DNA from: Actinia tenebrosa
Lineage: Eukaryota; Cnidaria; Anthozoa; Actiniaria; Actiniidae
Reading direction: 5' to 3'
Assembly (NCBI RefSeq): GCF_009602425.1
Contig: NW_022259170.1
Coordinates: forward strand, 257,705 to 321,704
Length of the DNA: 64,000 nucleotides
The notes beneath the pieces are model-generated. The model was not told the origin of the DNA. It saw only the letters and a program-made list of their open reading frames with translations, and did no database searches. Each line of letters starts with the position of its first letter. Within the stretch, counting starts at the first letter, position 1. Below are positions 13,126-24,462 of this stretch, piece after piece. A program made the translations under genes and the position numbers.

Positions 13126-13557
13126 CTTCATTGTCGGTTTTGAAATATTACTTGAAGATTTGCCGATGAGCACTTCCAATAACTAAATACACCCCCCCTC
13201 CTAACAAATCTCAAATACACCCCCCAAACACACCGGCACAAGTTCATGTTTAAGTTCCACGTCAACTTTGATATTGAAAACAAACCATAGCAGTAATTTA
13301 ATAATATTTTGAAATTACAGCTGTTCCTGGCTGTTGTTTTTATAATTTTCTCTTTTGTGCTAATTTAAGAAAAACATTTCAATATTCCGAATAAACATTT
13401 CAATAATAGCAAAGATTCTAATATATTCTTTGGGATGGAACAGTAAACGTGGGTAAAGTAAACAGAATATGGAATATTCCTTTTTTTTATTTAAACGACT
13501 ATTTTTTTTCAAATTTCTATAGAACCTTTTTCGTTTTATCGCCATTTAAATCGAGAA

Positions 13558-13790
13558 CTAGGTTACAACATGACTGTTGAGGCACTAAAAGTACAATAAC
13601 GCTGACTGCTTTATGGTTTCCAAACTGTCCCCAGTTGTTCAAACATGAGGGTTTTTGAGTGTTTTATTGTCCTTGTCGAGAGCTACTATTTGTTGCTAAG
13701 GTTACAACGTGACTGTTGAACCACTGAAAAGTACAAACGCGACTAATATACGGCTTCCAAACTGTCTCCAGGTGTTCAAACATGGTTGCT
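13558..13790 (+). repeat. Imperfect direct duplication of about 90 bp
   Basis: The stretch from 13562 (ggttacaacatgactgttga ... ttccaaactgtccccagttg) recurs from about 13700 (ggttacaacgtgactgttga ... ttccaaactgtctccaggtg). Spacing is about 140 bases. The copies differ at many positions, so the duplication is not recent. No coding support. Confidence 0.7.
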
Positions 13791-14529
13791 TGACAAATAA
13801 TGACTTGCAGATTGTTTTCAAAACTTAAAAACTATTATGATGTAAAAATTAAACAAAGCTGAAGTTTGTGATGGTTTTGAAATTAATTTCTGGTCTTCTA
13901 CAACCCAGTTTTCTTTTATTCAGGGAGCGTACCACTTTCAAGCAGTCCCGATTTTATAAAAAGGAAAAAAAAAATGTAAACTTAATCTGTAAACGAATGA
14001 AAGAGAAATTTTATTTTTTGAGTTTTTAATTATTATTATTATTATTATTTTTAACTAGACCTCGCCTGCAATATAGTACAAGTAGGCTGGCACCCAAAAC
14101 AGCATGGCCGATTGCAATGGACCCAAGAGAAGAAAAGAAAAATTCGAAAAAGAAATATTAGAAAAGGAAAAAAAACTACAGTATTAATAAACCAAGTCAT
14201 TATCTAAAAGTTTAGTTTTCCTAAGCTGTGTAATTTTTAGTGCAAATATTTTGAACCAATTTACATAAAGTAAGGGGAAGGGGAGAGCAAACATGACCTC
14301 CTAAAGTTGATGTTTCTGCTTCATTGATAATTCATTAATTTATATGATTTATTTATTACTTTGTCATGAAAAGTTTAAGCTGGAAAGGGGTCGTAATCGT
14401 GATTTTTTTCCTTGTTGGATAACATAAAAACCTCGATGCCACTACACATTACGTTCTAAAATAGTCTAGTTCTAAAATAGTTCTAACCAAAAAAGCCTAT
14501 GTGTAAAGTTAGCTGACGAACCCTCATAT

Positions 14530-14825
14530 TTTGACTATACCCTGAAACAGCCCCTTGGCCGATCTAAATCAGGGCCACGACTGCACTGATTAAACCCTGA
14601 AGCAACATCTTGGCTGATCCATTTCAGGATACGACTAACTTGCAGAATTTATGTTTTGTTGAGGGAGGAAAACCGGAGAACACGGAGAAAATTCTTGAAT
14701 CAAACGAAAGAACTAACAATTTCTACCTAATTACATGTGATGCGGAGTCCTGGAAACGAATCCGAGACCCATAGTGAGACCCATAGTGAGAGGCGACCAT
14801 ACTTGCGCTATGCCACCCGGAATTT
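14530..14825 (-). mobile_element. tRNA-derived SINE, family 1, minus orientation
   Basis: Read on the minus strand the head is gggtggcatagcgcaagtat (A-box-like), then gcctctcactatgg and a B-box-like ggattcgtttccagg. The body matches the 8.1 kb copy (ccgtgttctccggttttcct). The left part (ccctgaaacagccccttggc, ccctgaagcaacatcttggc) is the 3' tail and is duplicated. The segment agacccatagtg is repeated in the head. Confidence 0.7.
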
Positions 14826-15128
14826 CGCTGCTTTTCTTTTGAAAAAGCCAAGATACCCCCCACCCCCCTCTCCATAACACCAGCTCTTGTACTATTTGTC
14901 CTATTACAAGCACTGCTATCCTTTATTTTTATTGTTCAAACTTGTGTACAAACTGAACAAATACAATTTCAACAAATGACTGAGTTTACCTTTTTTCTTA
15001 TTTAAAGTTCTAAGATAAACAAAATTAGTCCTCTAGTCCTGCTGTTTACACATAAGCAGGAGTTCTTTTGTAACACAAGAATATTTAATATAACCTAAGC
15101 TGCTACGTGTTCACTTGAAATAAGAGGA

Positions 15129-15134
15129 TATAAG
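15129..15134 (+). promoter_or_regulatory. TATA-like box of the first Pro/Arg repeat gene
   Basis: TATAAG about 80 bases before the ATG at 15216. Its position fits a core promoter with a start site near 15160. Confidence 0.45.
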
Positions 15135-15215
15135 AACAGCAGTTGGCAGCATTTCTACACAAGCCTCAAGCATCAGGTTTAGAGAAACTAAAGAAGATAG
15201 AAAGCTGAAGACATC

Positions 15216-16552
15216 ATGAAGTTCTTGTTGGTGGCTGTTCTGGTGCTGGCCTCTGTGGCTCACCTTAAGGCAGAAAAAGAAGATGAGAAATTACTGGCAT
15301 TGATGGAAATGGACGAAGATGCTGCTCTTGATATGGTATGTCGAAAGTTGTAGAAATTAATTCACCTACAATATACTTATCAGAGTTGTAATTCTTTAAA
15401 ACACTATCTTTTCTCTGTAATCACCTCACTCTCCGAGAGGTTTTCTCTCTTTTTTCCCTTCTCTTTCCTTTCCTTTTTTAATTATCCTTTTTTACTTTAT
15501 TTTAATGGCTATTATTGTATTAAAGATGTTGTAGTGAATTGAGTTTATAAGTTGTAGATATTGTCAAAAATGTAACGCATAAAATTTGATTCTCAAGATC
15601 TTGTCAGACAATGAAGAAGATGCATTAAGACCAACATGGCGACCATTTCCATCAATGCGACCATTTCCATCATGGCGACCATTTCCATCAATGAGACCAT
15701 TTCCATCATGGCGACCATTTCCATCAATGCGACCATTTCCATCAATGCGACCATTTCCATCATGGCGACCATTTCCATCAATGCGACCATTTCCTTCATG
15801 GCGACCATTTCCATCAATGCGACCATTTCCAACATGGCGACATTTTCCATCGCGTAGACCACGCCCATCGCGAAGACCACGCCCAACACCTCCANCCTTT
15901 GTGGTAAATATTCTTTCTAATTTCTGCGAGGTTGATCGTAACACTTTTCTTAGACCTGTTCTTTTTTGTCTGTGAACAGGTCGAGTGTTTAAGAGAATTT
16001 AAGAAGTGCATGAACGAATCTGGAAACGATCTCAGGAAAAAGTTCAAGTGTGGCCTAAACTTGGGAAAATGTATTAGAGACAACAGGCCTACCAGACCCC
16101 CATCAGATGAAAGTGATGCCAGGAGACCACGTCCATCTGGTAGACCACGCCCATCGCGAAGACCACGCCCAACACCTCCATCCTTTGTGGTAAATATTCT
16201 TTTCTAATTTCTGCGAGGTTGATCGTATCACTTTTTTTAGACCTGTTCTTTTTTGTCTGTGAACAGGTCGAGTGTTTAAGAGAATTTAAGAAGTGCATTA
16301 GCGAATCTGGAGACGATCTTGGCAAAAAATTCAAGTGTGGCCTAAACTTGGGAAAATGCATTAGAGACAACAGGCCTACCAGACCCCGTCCATCTGGCAG
16401 ACCCCGTCCTTCTCGAAGGCCCCGTCCATCTGGCAGACCCCACCCTTCTCGAAGGCCCCGTCCATCTNCCTTCTCGAAGGCCCCGTCCATCTGGCAGACC
16501 CCACCCTTCTCGAAGGCCCCGTCCATCTAGAAGACCACGCCCAACCTTCTGA
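15216..16552 (+). CDS. Secreted Pro/Arg-repeat protein A, unknown function
   Basis: I do not recognise this family. Exons 15216-15335, 15598-15903, 15980-16189, 16267-16552, all joined in phase 0. Exon 1 encodes a signal peptide (MKFLLVAVLVLASVAHLKA) and an acidic run (EKEDEKLLALMEMDEDAALD). Exon 2 encodes about ten copies of RPFPSM/RPFPSW and then RRPRPSRRPRP. Exons 3 and 4 are duplicates, each starting VECLREFKKC, with Cys spaced C-x6-C-x13-C-x6-C, then more RPRPSGRPRPSRRPRP repeats. One N at 16468 lies in the last repeat; the frame before and after it disagrees, so the repeat is probably collapsed in assembly, with TGA at 16550-16552. The acidic front and cationic, Pro-rich, hydrophobic-studded repeats recall antimicrobial or salivary Pro-rich precursors, but that is analogy. 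A structural or neuropeptide precursor is possible. Confidence 0.75.
15640..15885 (+). repeat. Coding minisatellite, 18-bp unit (RPFPS[W/M])
   Basis: The 18-base unit cgaccatttccatcaatg (alternating with ...tcatgg) repeats about eleven times inside exon 2. In frame it gives Arg-Pro-Phe-Pro-Ser followed by Met or Trp. Third-position changes are few, so the array is young or kept uniform by unequal exchange. It then passes into an Arg-Pro-Arg-Pro-Ser repeat. Confidence 0.9.
15904..16266 (+). repeat. Recent exon-plus-intron duplication in gene A
   Basis: Intron 15904-15979 and intron 16190-16266 are nearly identical (76 and 77 bases, about four differences), and exons 3 and 4 that follow them are nearly identical over the first 110 bases. 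The whole intron-exon block was duplicated in tandem, recently enough for the introns still to match. Confidence 0.9.
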
Positions 16553-16634
16553 ATAAATTAAAGCTTAAAGAAGAAATTGATTTAATCAAATACGATTGTA
16601 GTATTGTACTACTGAACACATGTAATAGAACTGA

Positions 16635-16640
16635 AATAAA
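16635..16640 (+). other. PolyA signal of gene A
   Basis: AATAAA in ctgaaataaaatgaag, about 85 bases after the stop. An earlier AATAAA at 16552-16557 overlaps the last base of the stop codon and is less likely to be used. Confidence 0.5.
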
Positions 16641-16914
16641 ATGAAGAGCATTGAATCAGCTTCAGAGTGGTATTTCCTTAAAACAACAGGCTTACCCGGT
16701 ACAAACGAAAGAATGAATGTTGGCAGAGTAGTGTGAATCCAGAACGCCTTAGGTTATGAGGGGTTGGGGTGGATATTAAATTGTTTTGAAATTCAATGGC
16801 GTTATAACTTGCTCCTGCTTTATTATTGACGTTATAACCGGCAGTAAATTAACCAGAACTAATTAATTGCTTAAAGATAAAGGGAAGGGGGAGGAAGAAA
16901 AAACTAACTTACTT

Positions 16915-17192
16915 TAAGACCCATTGCCACTTACCGTGATGCACCGCGGTCACAGATGAATTTCGTGGTCCATGAAATTCAAAGATTCATATATTGAATA
17001 ATAACGTCATATTAAATCCTTTTTCGAAATAGCACTAAGGCACAATAATTATCCTATTACATTATTTTACGGCTTTAGGGACTATTTAAGAGTTAATTCA
17101 AAAGGTTAGAATTGTTTTTTCAGTGGTGACACGATTCAAAATGTAAACAAATTGTGATGCATCACGGTAAGTGGCAATGGGTCTTTAACTAT
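16915..17192. mobile_element. MITE with ~33-bp terminal inverted repeats
   Basis: taagacccattgccacttac followed by cgtgatgca at the left is found inverted at the right end (tgatgcatcacggtaagtgg, then caatgggtcttta). 275 bases, no coding content. Ends in TTA/TAA-like sequence, so the target duplication cannot be fixed by eye. Confidence 0.8.
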
Positions 17193-18104
17193 AAAATGCT
17201 ATATATTTAGTGATAAACCAGTTTCGCATTCGATGCATACCGCTGTTTTTGAAGACTACAGATTTATATAAACAGGCTTAGCCTCGTTTATAAGCCAGCT
17301 ATTCACAGATAGCAATAAAAGTCCGTGGGATTTAAAAAAATGATATTGTTCAAATTCCACATTCTTTACATTACATTTGACTTTTGCAAGTGATGGCTAA
17401 CCCTGTACAAATGAGCCTAGTCATAAAACACAGCGTATTTACCGAATGACTAGAAAAGGGACTAGTAGAAATATAAGTTCTTTTAATAAATGAGTCTTTA
17501 TTCAAAAAGGATTTGATAATTTACAATAAACACATAATCTGCAAAGACTAATCAAGGCAGGTTATTGTGATTTCATTTGTTTGAATTTCTTTTTTGAAAC
17601 AAAGTTTTGACGAATTTCTTAAATTTTCTGGAATTTTATTCCACAAGTTAAAGCATACACGTGAGAAGAACGATTTTCAGTGTTTTTCAAGTCTTGAAAA
17701 TTTGCAATACAATTTTTTAGATGTACGGGATCTTTTATTATACGAGTTAATTTAATCTAGATATCAACGTCAAACATTAGATGTAAATTACGCATAAATG
17801 ATTGTCGTACGTACCAGTTTTAAAAATTACAACTTGTTGAGAATGACGTGGATTCATCTTTTGTTAAATGGTACCAAAATGGCCGCGATGACATAACGTG
17901 CAAACGAAGAATTCTTTTCCTGCCGTCGGACGCGTCTCAGAAAGTAAAAACGGGTTGGGAATGTTGCATTGTGTGCCTGTGCCAGTTTTTGTATCCGTGC
18001 GATAACTTCCACAACGCTGGGGGCGACACATCTAAAAGAATGCAATGCATTTCAGGCCTGGACGATTGTCTCAAGTTGTTCAAGAAGTCCATTTGATTTC
18101 ATAT
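17193..18104. other. Intergenic, no gene seen
   Basis: AT-rich sequence with only short open frames on either strand and no exon signals around them. The part at 17860-18060 (gtaccaaaatggccgcgatg...) looks like repeat DNA adjoining the next foldback element. Confidence 0.5.
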
Positions 18105-18550
18105 TCAGTGTTATACACTCAATTGAAGTTGTCGGGTTCAGAAACATAGAACATAAAAGCAGAGACCGAAATGGCACATGGGAAATGACATAATTATATT
18201 ATAATTTATTCATTTGCGCCATACATGCAGTCGGTTTAGAATGCCAAAAGCATATTCACCATTTCCCATACATCGGTTCACTGGTCAAACACAAAGCATT
18301 CAGTCGAGGTTGCAAGGTTCAAATTTGAATAATCCTTTGAAAGTACCTTGGCGCCTCGCTTGAGCGCTTTGTGTTTGACCAGTGAACCGATGTACGGAAA
18401 ATGGTGAATTAAAAACAGTGGATGATGCCACGGGTCGCCGGTCACAGCGTGCATCTAATTAACGTACTTCCCATTTGCCATTTCGGTCTCAGCTTCTATG
18501 TTCTATGTTTCTGAACCCGATATCGATTTTTCAATTGAGTGTAAACTGGG
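18105..18550. mobile_element. Large nested foldback element
   Basis: Outer arms (ttgaagttgtcgggttcaga ... gagaccgaaatggcacatgg at 18122-18182; inverted at 18466-18542) enclose inner arms (caccatttcccatacatcgg, ttcactggtcaaacacaaag at 18258-18297; inverted at 18369-18412). About 445 bases, no coding content. Either one long hairpin or a foldback inserted in another. Confidence 0.75.
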
Positions 18551-19049
18551 CAATGTTGTAATGACAAAATGAAATAAAATAAACGCATCAGTTTTTCTCA
18601 AAAGAGCAAGAAAGAATCCGAGAAATCATTCTTAAACGTTTGCTTCCTATAAATATATATTCTTGTGTTTCACTGTATTTTAGTGTTAAGTTTTGGTAGC
18701 ATCGTAGTGTCCGTTTCCGAACACACAAGTGGGAAATTTTTCGAGGATTTTGGTTCTCCTCACTTAGAAAAAACTCAGCCACAAAGTGAATTCTCTTGGA
18801 TGTTTTCCAATTTTTTTCGTATTTAAAACGATGCTTCATTACAGTATGCACAGAAATATCATTATAGTATTATATATGCTATCGTAGGATACGACTACTA
18901 GCCTAATGAATTTGCATATGGAAATTGGAATTTGAATAGATTCCCCATGATAATTCCCGTACACCACGATAATACAGAATTTTTCTATGATCTGGACTGC
19001 TTGTTAACATTTTCGCATGCTTTAAAAGTGTGACGCATCTTAATGGACG

Positions 19050-19215
19050 TACCCTCTTGGGTTTTAATCCTGGATTGCACGTTACATCATCGTATAAATG
19101 TTGGTGGTAGTGATCAATGAAAATCCTCATTAGCTACTGTTGTTAGTACCACCTAGTGCCCCCTCCAAAGGCGTCTTTTAACTCTCTTGGGAATGCTTGC
19201 AGCCCTTGCAAAATC
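19050..19215. repeat. Dispersed repeat, family also at 31.34-31.48 kb
   Basis: attgcacgttacatcatcg, ctcattagctactgttgtta and ttaactctcttgggaatgct recur in the same order and spacing at 31343-31475 (attgcacgttacgtcattg, ctcattagcatccattgtt, gactctcttggggatgct). Two diverged copies of an unnamed interspersed repeat. Confidence 0.65.
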
Positions 19216-19406
19216 ATGCATTTTTTAAGTGCACGTGCCGGTGAGATGGTTACATCACCACTTTGTGGGAATCAAAAGAAATGAAGTCATTCATGTTTGA
19301 AAATCAACACCAAAAAAGTACATAAAGGACTGCATGCAGTACAAGACTTAAAAGAGAAGCTAGGAGTGGCACAATTGAGGAGCAGATTCAGAGAAACTAT
19401 ATTGCC

Positions 19407-20873
19407 ATGAAGTACTTCTTGGGTTTGTTGATGTTGCTTGCTCTTATAGCAGAACTAAAAGCACGGGAGCAATTGGACGAAGAAATGACAGAACTGAGAT
19501 GTTTGAAGAACAAAACAGTGATCTCCGGTCTTATTTGGTAAATATGAAAGACCTTTTAAATTCTGGTTTTACTAAAATATAGCGTACTCGAGATGATGGT
19601 TATACAAAGCCCATCCAGCAGATAACCTTTATCAATAGATTTGGAAGCACGAAGCTCGACTGGAAGTTATCCATTGGATGAAGTTATGGATAACTATTTG
19701 CTAGATAGCGCTTTTATCTGCGATATAGTGCTTATCCGGTGGATAACTTAATATTCGGGCTTCGTACAACCGGCTAAAGTAGGACATTATTTGATTATCG
19801 ACCGAACGACAACTTAATTTTTACGTTCTTCAGAAAGATCAAGTTTGAAACGTAACTAATTCAGTCTTGCTATAAGTAACAGATGAAAAATCAAATGAGC
19901 AATACACATCTTAGCCAATTTACCGCAATGATTAAGGCCATTTCGTAAATTTTACTGCTGTATTTTAAAATTGTATTTTTGTTTTCTACAGAAATGTGCT
20001 CAGGGCGATTGCAACGAAGACTTAAATGATGAAGGATTGAGTCCCTACAGCGATCTCTTTGACGCCGTAAGTACAATATATCTCATAGGCTTCATGATGT
20101 TATGTTCCATATCAAACCACGTGTTACACTCTTGTATTTATTTATTTATTCATGTATTTTTCTACAGAAATGTGCTGAAGGCGATTGCAATGAAGACTTA
20201 AGTGAAAGATTGAGTGATGAATCTTTACCTACGGAACTCTTGGGCGCCGTAAGTATACAATTTAGATCTTTAGCGTAGTGTTTTCCCATTTCAGATCACG
20301 TGTCTATTCTTGGGAATAAAATTCTTTGAGTTGCCTCCATATTCATGTGTCATCTCATGCACAACCATCTGTTAAACAACGTCCAAAGTAAAGAGGTTTA
20401 TATTCATATTGCCCCGCACCAAACCCAACGTCTCGATCAAATCTCTATTCCTGGGGGGATGTCCTGTCTAACTGGCAATCGGCTCCTTTGATACACTTGT
20501 TTAGGGCATGTCTCTTACTTTTACTCGAATGTNTTTTAGAATTATGTCATTAAAATAGGGGGAACCAACATAGCGCTAGATAGGAAGAAAGAAAGGTATG
20601 ACAAGTGCCATATTAACAAGAAGGTATCAAAATTTCTTTCAGCGTCCCTCGGTCAGACCATCCAAGAGGCCATTTTCACGTCCTTCGGGCAGGCCATTTT
20701 CACGTCCTTCGGGCAGGCCATTTTCACGTCCTTCGGGCAGGCCATTTTCACGTCCTTCGGGCAGGCCATCGAACAGGCGACGTCCATCGGGCAGGCCATC
20801 GAACAGGCGACGTCCATCGGGCAGGCCATCGAACAGGCGACGTCCATCGGGCAGACCATTCAAAATGTTATAA
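19407..20873 (+). CDS. Secreted Pro/Arg-repeat protein B, paralogue of A
   Basis: Not recognised by name; related to gene A 3 kb upstream. Exons 19407-19537, 19992-20066, 20168-20248, 20643-20873. Exon 1 encodes a signal peptide MKYFLGLLMLLALIAELKA and an acidic start (REQLDEEM). Exons 2 and 3 are duplicates with Cys spacing C-x4-C (KCAQGDCNEDL, KCAEGDCNEDL) and acidic tails. Exon 4 encodes four RPSGRPFS and three RPSGRPSNRR repeats, ending RPSGRPFKML. Layout (signal, acid, duplicated phase-0 Cys exons, basic Pro/Arg end) matches gene A. The obvious donor of exon 1 (TTTG|GTAAAT) does not agree in phase with exon 2; an unseen small exon, assembly error or a decayed copy are all possible. The RR/RRR sites could be cut by prohormone convertases. 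AATAAA lies at 20998-21003. Confidence 0.65.
19594..19775. mobile_element. MITE (GGTTGTAC...GGATAA family) in intron 1 of gene B
   Basis: Ends ggttatacaaagcccatcc and ggttgtacgaagcccgaat (inverted) frame repeated gataac/ggataac motifs (ttatccattggatgaagtta; ttatccggtggataactta). About 180 bases, non-coding. A related pair of segments is in the FN3 gene intron at 28.8-29.1 kb. Confidence 0.7.
20643..20865 (+). repeat. Coding minisatellites, 24-bp and 30-bp units
   Basis: Four 24-base units (cgtccttcgggcaggccatt...) give RPSGRPFS, then three 30-base units (cgtccatcgggcaggccatc...) give RPSGRPSNRR. Units within each array are almost identical at the DNA level. The two unit types share their first 17 bases, so one derives from the other. 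Confidence 0.9.
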
Positions 20874-23800
20874 CGCATTTTGAGGTCAGGTTGAACCATA
20901 TAGATATACTCTTTAAAAATACATGATATAAGATGTGGAAGAAAATTCTACTGGCCATGAAATTCGATTAACTTGGAAAAATTTCGAAAAGAAGATAAAT
21001 AAAAGCATGCATTCACAATGATATTCGTGTTTTGAATTTTGTCTGAAATAGCATGGGCTACCATTACTACCGTCCCAGATTTCACTTGACAACACTATCA
21101 ACTTTTTTATCAGGGTTTTGCATTCTAGTAAGGGGCATTTTCTTTTAGTCTACACCATGTCCAACATATCGGTAGCATGTGCGCATTACATTATTCTTAC
21201 AGAAAAATGAATTGGGCCGGTTTATTGGATTAAAAGCTAAAAACTGTCCAGGGTTCTCTTTTTTTCAACTTAGTAAGTAATCTACAGTACCTATTTAACG
21301 AATGAACTTCGAATAAATGAAGTCGTTTTTTGTAAATCAAAAATTACAGAGGATCTGCACAGTAGCTACTAGGCCCAGAGAGAGACAGGGATACTGGGTA
21401 AGTTGATTCACCAGTACGCTAAACACACCAACACTTAATACTGATATGCGATCTCTAACCTTGACGTGAAGGAAATAACGCCAATCTCTGATTTCACTTA
21501 CAGCTATTTACAGACCAAATAAAAATATACCAAAATGTGCGTAATCCGCCTAATGCTGCAAAGCGAGGGAGGAATTGTAACACATCACTCAGGCCCGGAA
21601 ATACGTCACAGCTAAAAAGCTTATTGGTACCATATGAGAATCAAGAATGTAAATGATTCTTGATGGATATCCTCGATTCGGGGCGTTGCGTGAGGAAACT
21701 AATAGCAGCTTCGTAGGAGACTAGGATTCTTCTCTCGGGTGTCTTTCTTTTTTCTCCCTAAACCTAGCACGCTAAATAGTCCGGTTTCCAATTCTCTGTA
21801 GCTCAGGGTTGGCTTAATTTTGTGTCAAAATGTCAAAGTTTTGTATCGTTGAAGTTTTGCATTCAATTACTCAATTTACCGCTGGTATTTGTGAATATTT
21901 AGAAATTGAAATTAGGATAACCCTGAGTAAATGAGTCTTAAGGAACACTACGTTATTTTATTGAAGTTCGAAAATAGTTTATTCCAGTTTAATGTGAGTT
22001 ACCTGTGCCCTGACTTTCATCGGTCCAGAGACTGTTAAGGTATCAGGCAAAAAGATAGGCTTGCGGGAACAATAAGCCAAGAAACGGGGGTGACAAATCT
22101 TCACAAAAGCGATTATCTTCTAAAGTCGAATCTTGGTTTCCTTGTATGAACGACATAAATCGTTACTTCCCCCGACTGACCCAGCATGATTCAGGAGTCA
22201 TTGATTTATGAGATCATGTGAGTGCGGGGATGCTTGACCTCGTTCAGATTTCCGATTATGCTTTGTATGTTTACTGATTTTTTATGACAAAGAGATGTAA
22301 ACGAGGTAATACCTTGAATCGGAGGTATTTTCTTTAATTTTAGCACAAAAGGTACAACAAAAAGGGTTTGTTTACCTCTGTCACCAAGGTAATGAGATGG
22401 CAGCTACCTTCGAGACATAGCAGTCATATTGATTTCATAACCAAAACGCGTTAACTCGAAACCTTTTGTTTGCACCCAATAAACCTGACCTCAACGACGT
22501 CAAACAAAAAACCACCTCAATCGAACGTGTAGACGTGTAGGCACTTTGAGACAATTCTGGGTGCGTCTATTTTCCATTCAAGAAACAAAGAAAGCACTTC
22601 TGGCGAAAAACGCTGATATCCGGAACAAATAGAAAATAATATTTAACAAACAAGTTACTTAAGTTGATGACAGTTCGCTTATTTCCTAGGAAATATTTCA
22701 GAGATCTAGTTTTACAAGAGCCGGCAAGTAAAAGAAAAATAGACTTTTTAAAATAGCTACAGTATTTACCAACAAACTGTCACATCTTTTAGAATTCCAT
22801 TTTCGAATGTTTATTCTAGGAATCAAAATAGAATAGCTTTACATTCTATATATAGTCAAAGCGGAATTGATAGAAAAAATGGCTGACCAGAAGGCATAAA
22901 ATGATAGGAAAACGTTGTATCATATCTTAGTAGAATCGATTCTGTTACTTTAGAGTTTTCCAAACGAATAGATCTGTTCTGACCCGTTTTGAGATGCGTG
23001 CATAATAAGCGCATAATATAGTGAAAATGACACATAACTTAGAGGCCAACATGTATTCATAATAGAATGTGTGGTCAATCAAGGTTCAATATTATCCCAT
23101 TTTTTCCGGGAAAGAAAGCACAATATGGATTTGATGTAAACCGTTCTGACGCAATAAGTATTAATAATCTCTAATTGTGTTGACATTCCATTGGTAGCAG
23201 AGCGGCCGCGAAAAGAAAAACGTGACGAAGAGCCTTCAGGATATCCTGTCGACAAGCATATGCATGAACTTTACTACAAGGATCAATGATTTTGTTAGCA
23301 TGATTTCATAATTTAATAAACATCCATAGAATGAAACATTTCTAGTGTCTAACTTTCGCCGACCTCAAAATACGACATACCTATACAACAATAGTTTTTT
23401 TTTTGATATAAAAGTATTATAGATTGTTATTGATGATTAATTAATATTTCCTATAAAATTTCTCTAGACACGAAAGTTAGCTAAAGTTCAATAAAGGAGT
23501 TAAGCGATGTCAAGTCTAACCACGACGTCATTGCAATGATGACAAATAGACATGTTCTCGAAGCCTCGTAGAGTGTTATTTACTCACACTCCAGACATGA
23601 TTTGCCCTAGGATGATAAGCCACTTATATTTATAATCATCTTAACTTAACGTGGGTTTGGTATGTAAGAAATTGGTCAATGGAAAAAAAAAGTCAATGGA
23701 AAAAAGTGTACAAAGACGTACGTACTTCATAATATCAGCTGATTTTCATAATGAAATAGATGTTATTGCATTTAGCATTATCGCACTCTACTTCTGCTTT

Positions 23801-24462
23801 CTATTAGGTCAGTAATCTGACTAACACACTCTAATAAATACACTTTGTTTAACGTGTCAATGAAAGCCAATTTAAAAAGTTTTGTTAAAACAAGTTTCAA
23901 TTTAAGTTTTAAAAAGTATTTTGTTCCAAAGGAGTTAAAATAAAATGCTTAACTATTCAGAAAACTTTATCAAAAAATTTATAACAGTGGCCAAAGTTAG
24001 ACCATGTTCAAAGGTGAAACTTTCAGCTGAAACTTGTATGGAACGGAGCTTCCATGTCTGGATGTTTGTTACACGTCGCAATTCCTTTTGAAATTTGTCG
24101 AACATCAAAAAAGATTTCAGTCCTTAAGAAAAGGGACTTTTCAGTTTGACCAACAATTTGGGATTTAGTGCACTTTTCTATTCCTCACGAATTCTTATTA
24201 GAGTGCATACCATATATCCGTTCAAAACTATGTAAGAAATTTTCACGAATTAGTAAGTTCAGACCTCAGTAGACCGGTCGTAGAACAATAAAACTTTGCC
24301 GACTAATTTGTACAATTTCGTTTGTTAACTTTTTCACGGATATATGATATCTGGTCTCTTTGGGAGAAAGTGAAAATGTGCTAAAAACACAGTGGATGGG
24401 GTATGTAACAGTGAGTTAAACGACGCGAAATTGAAATTTAAAGAAAGATAAATTTTGCAAAA
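20874..24462. other. Intergenic, 3.6 kb without a visible gene
   Basis: AT-rich, with stop codons in all frames, no open frame above about 60 codons with exon-like borders, and no conserved protein. The 3' UTR of gene B occupies the first bases (AATAAA 20998-21003). Old unrecognised repeats may be present. Confidence 0.55.

Noticed and set aside
15564-15944. Antisense Gly/Asp/Asn-rich repeat frames over gene A
   Set aside because: Mirror frames of the 18-bp coding repeat; the sense strand has the signal peptide, splice sites and polyA signal.
20639-20899. Antisense repeat frames over gene B
   Set aside because: Shadow of the sense Pro/Arg repeat; no exon signals on the minus strand.
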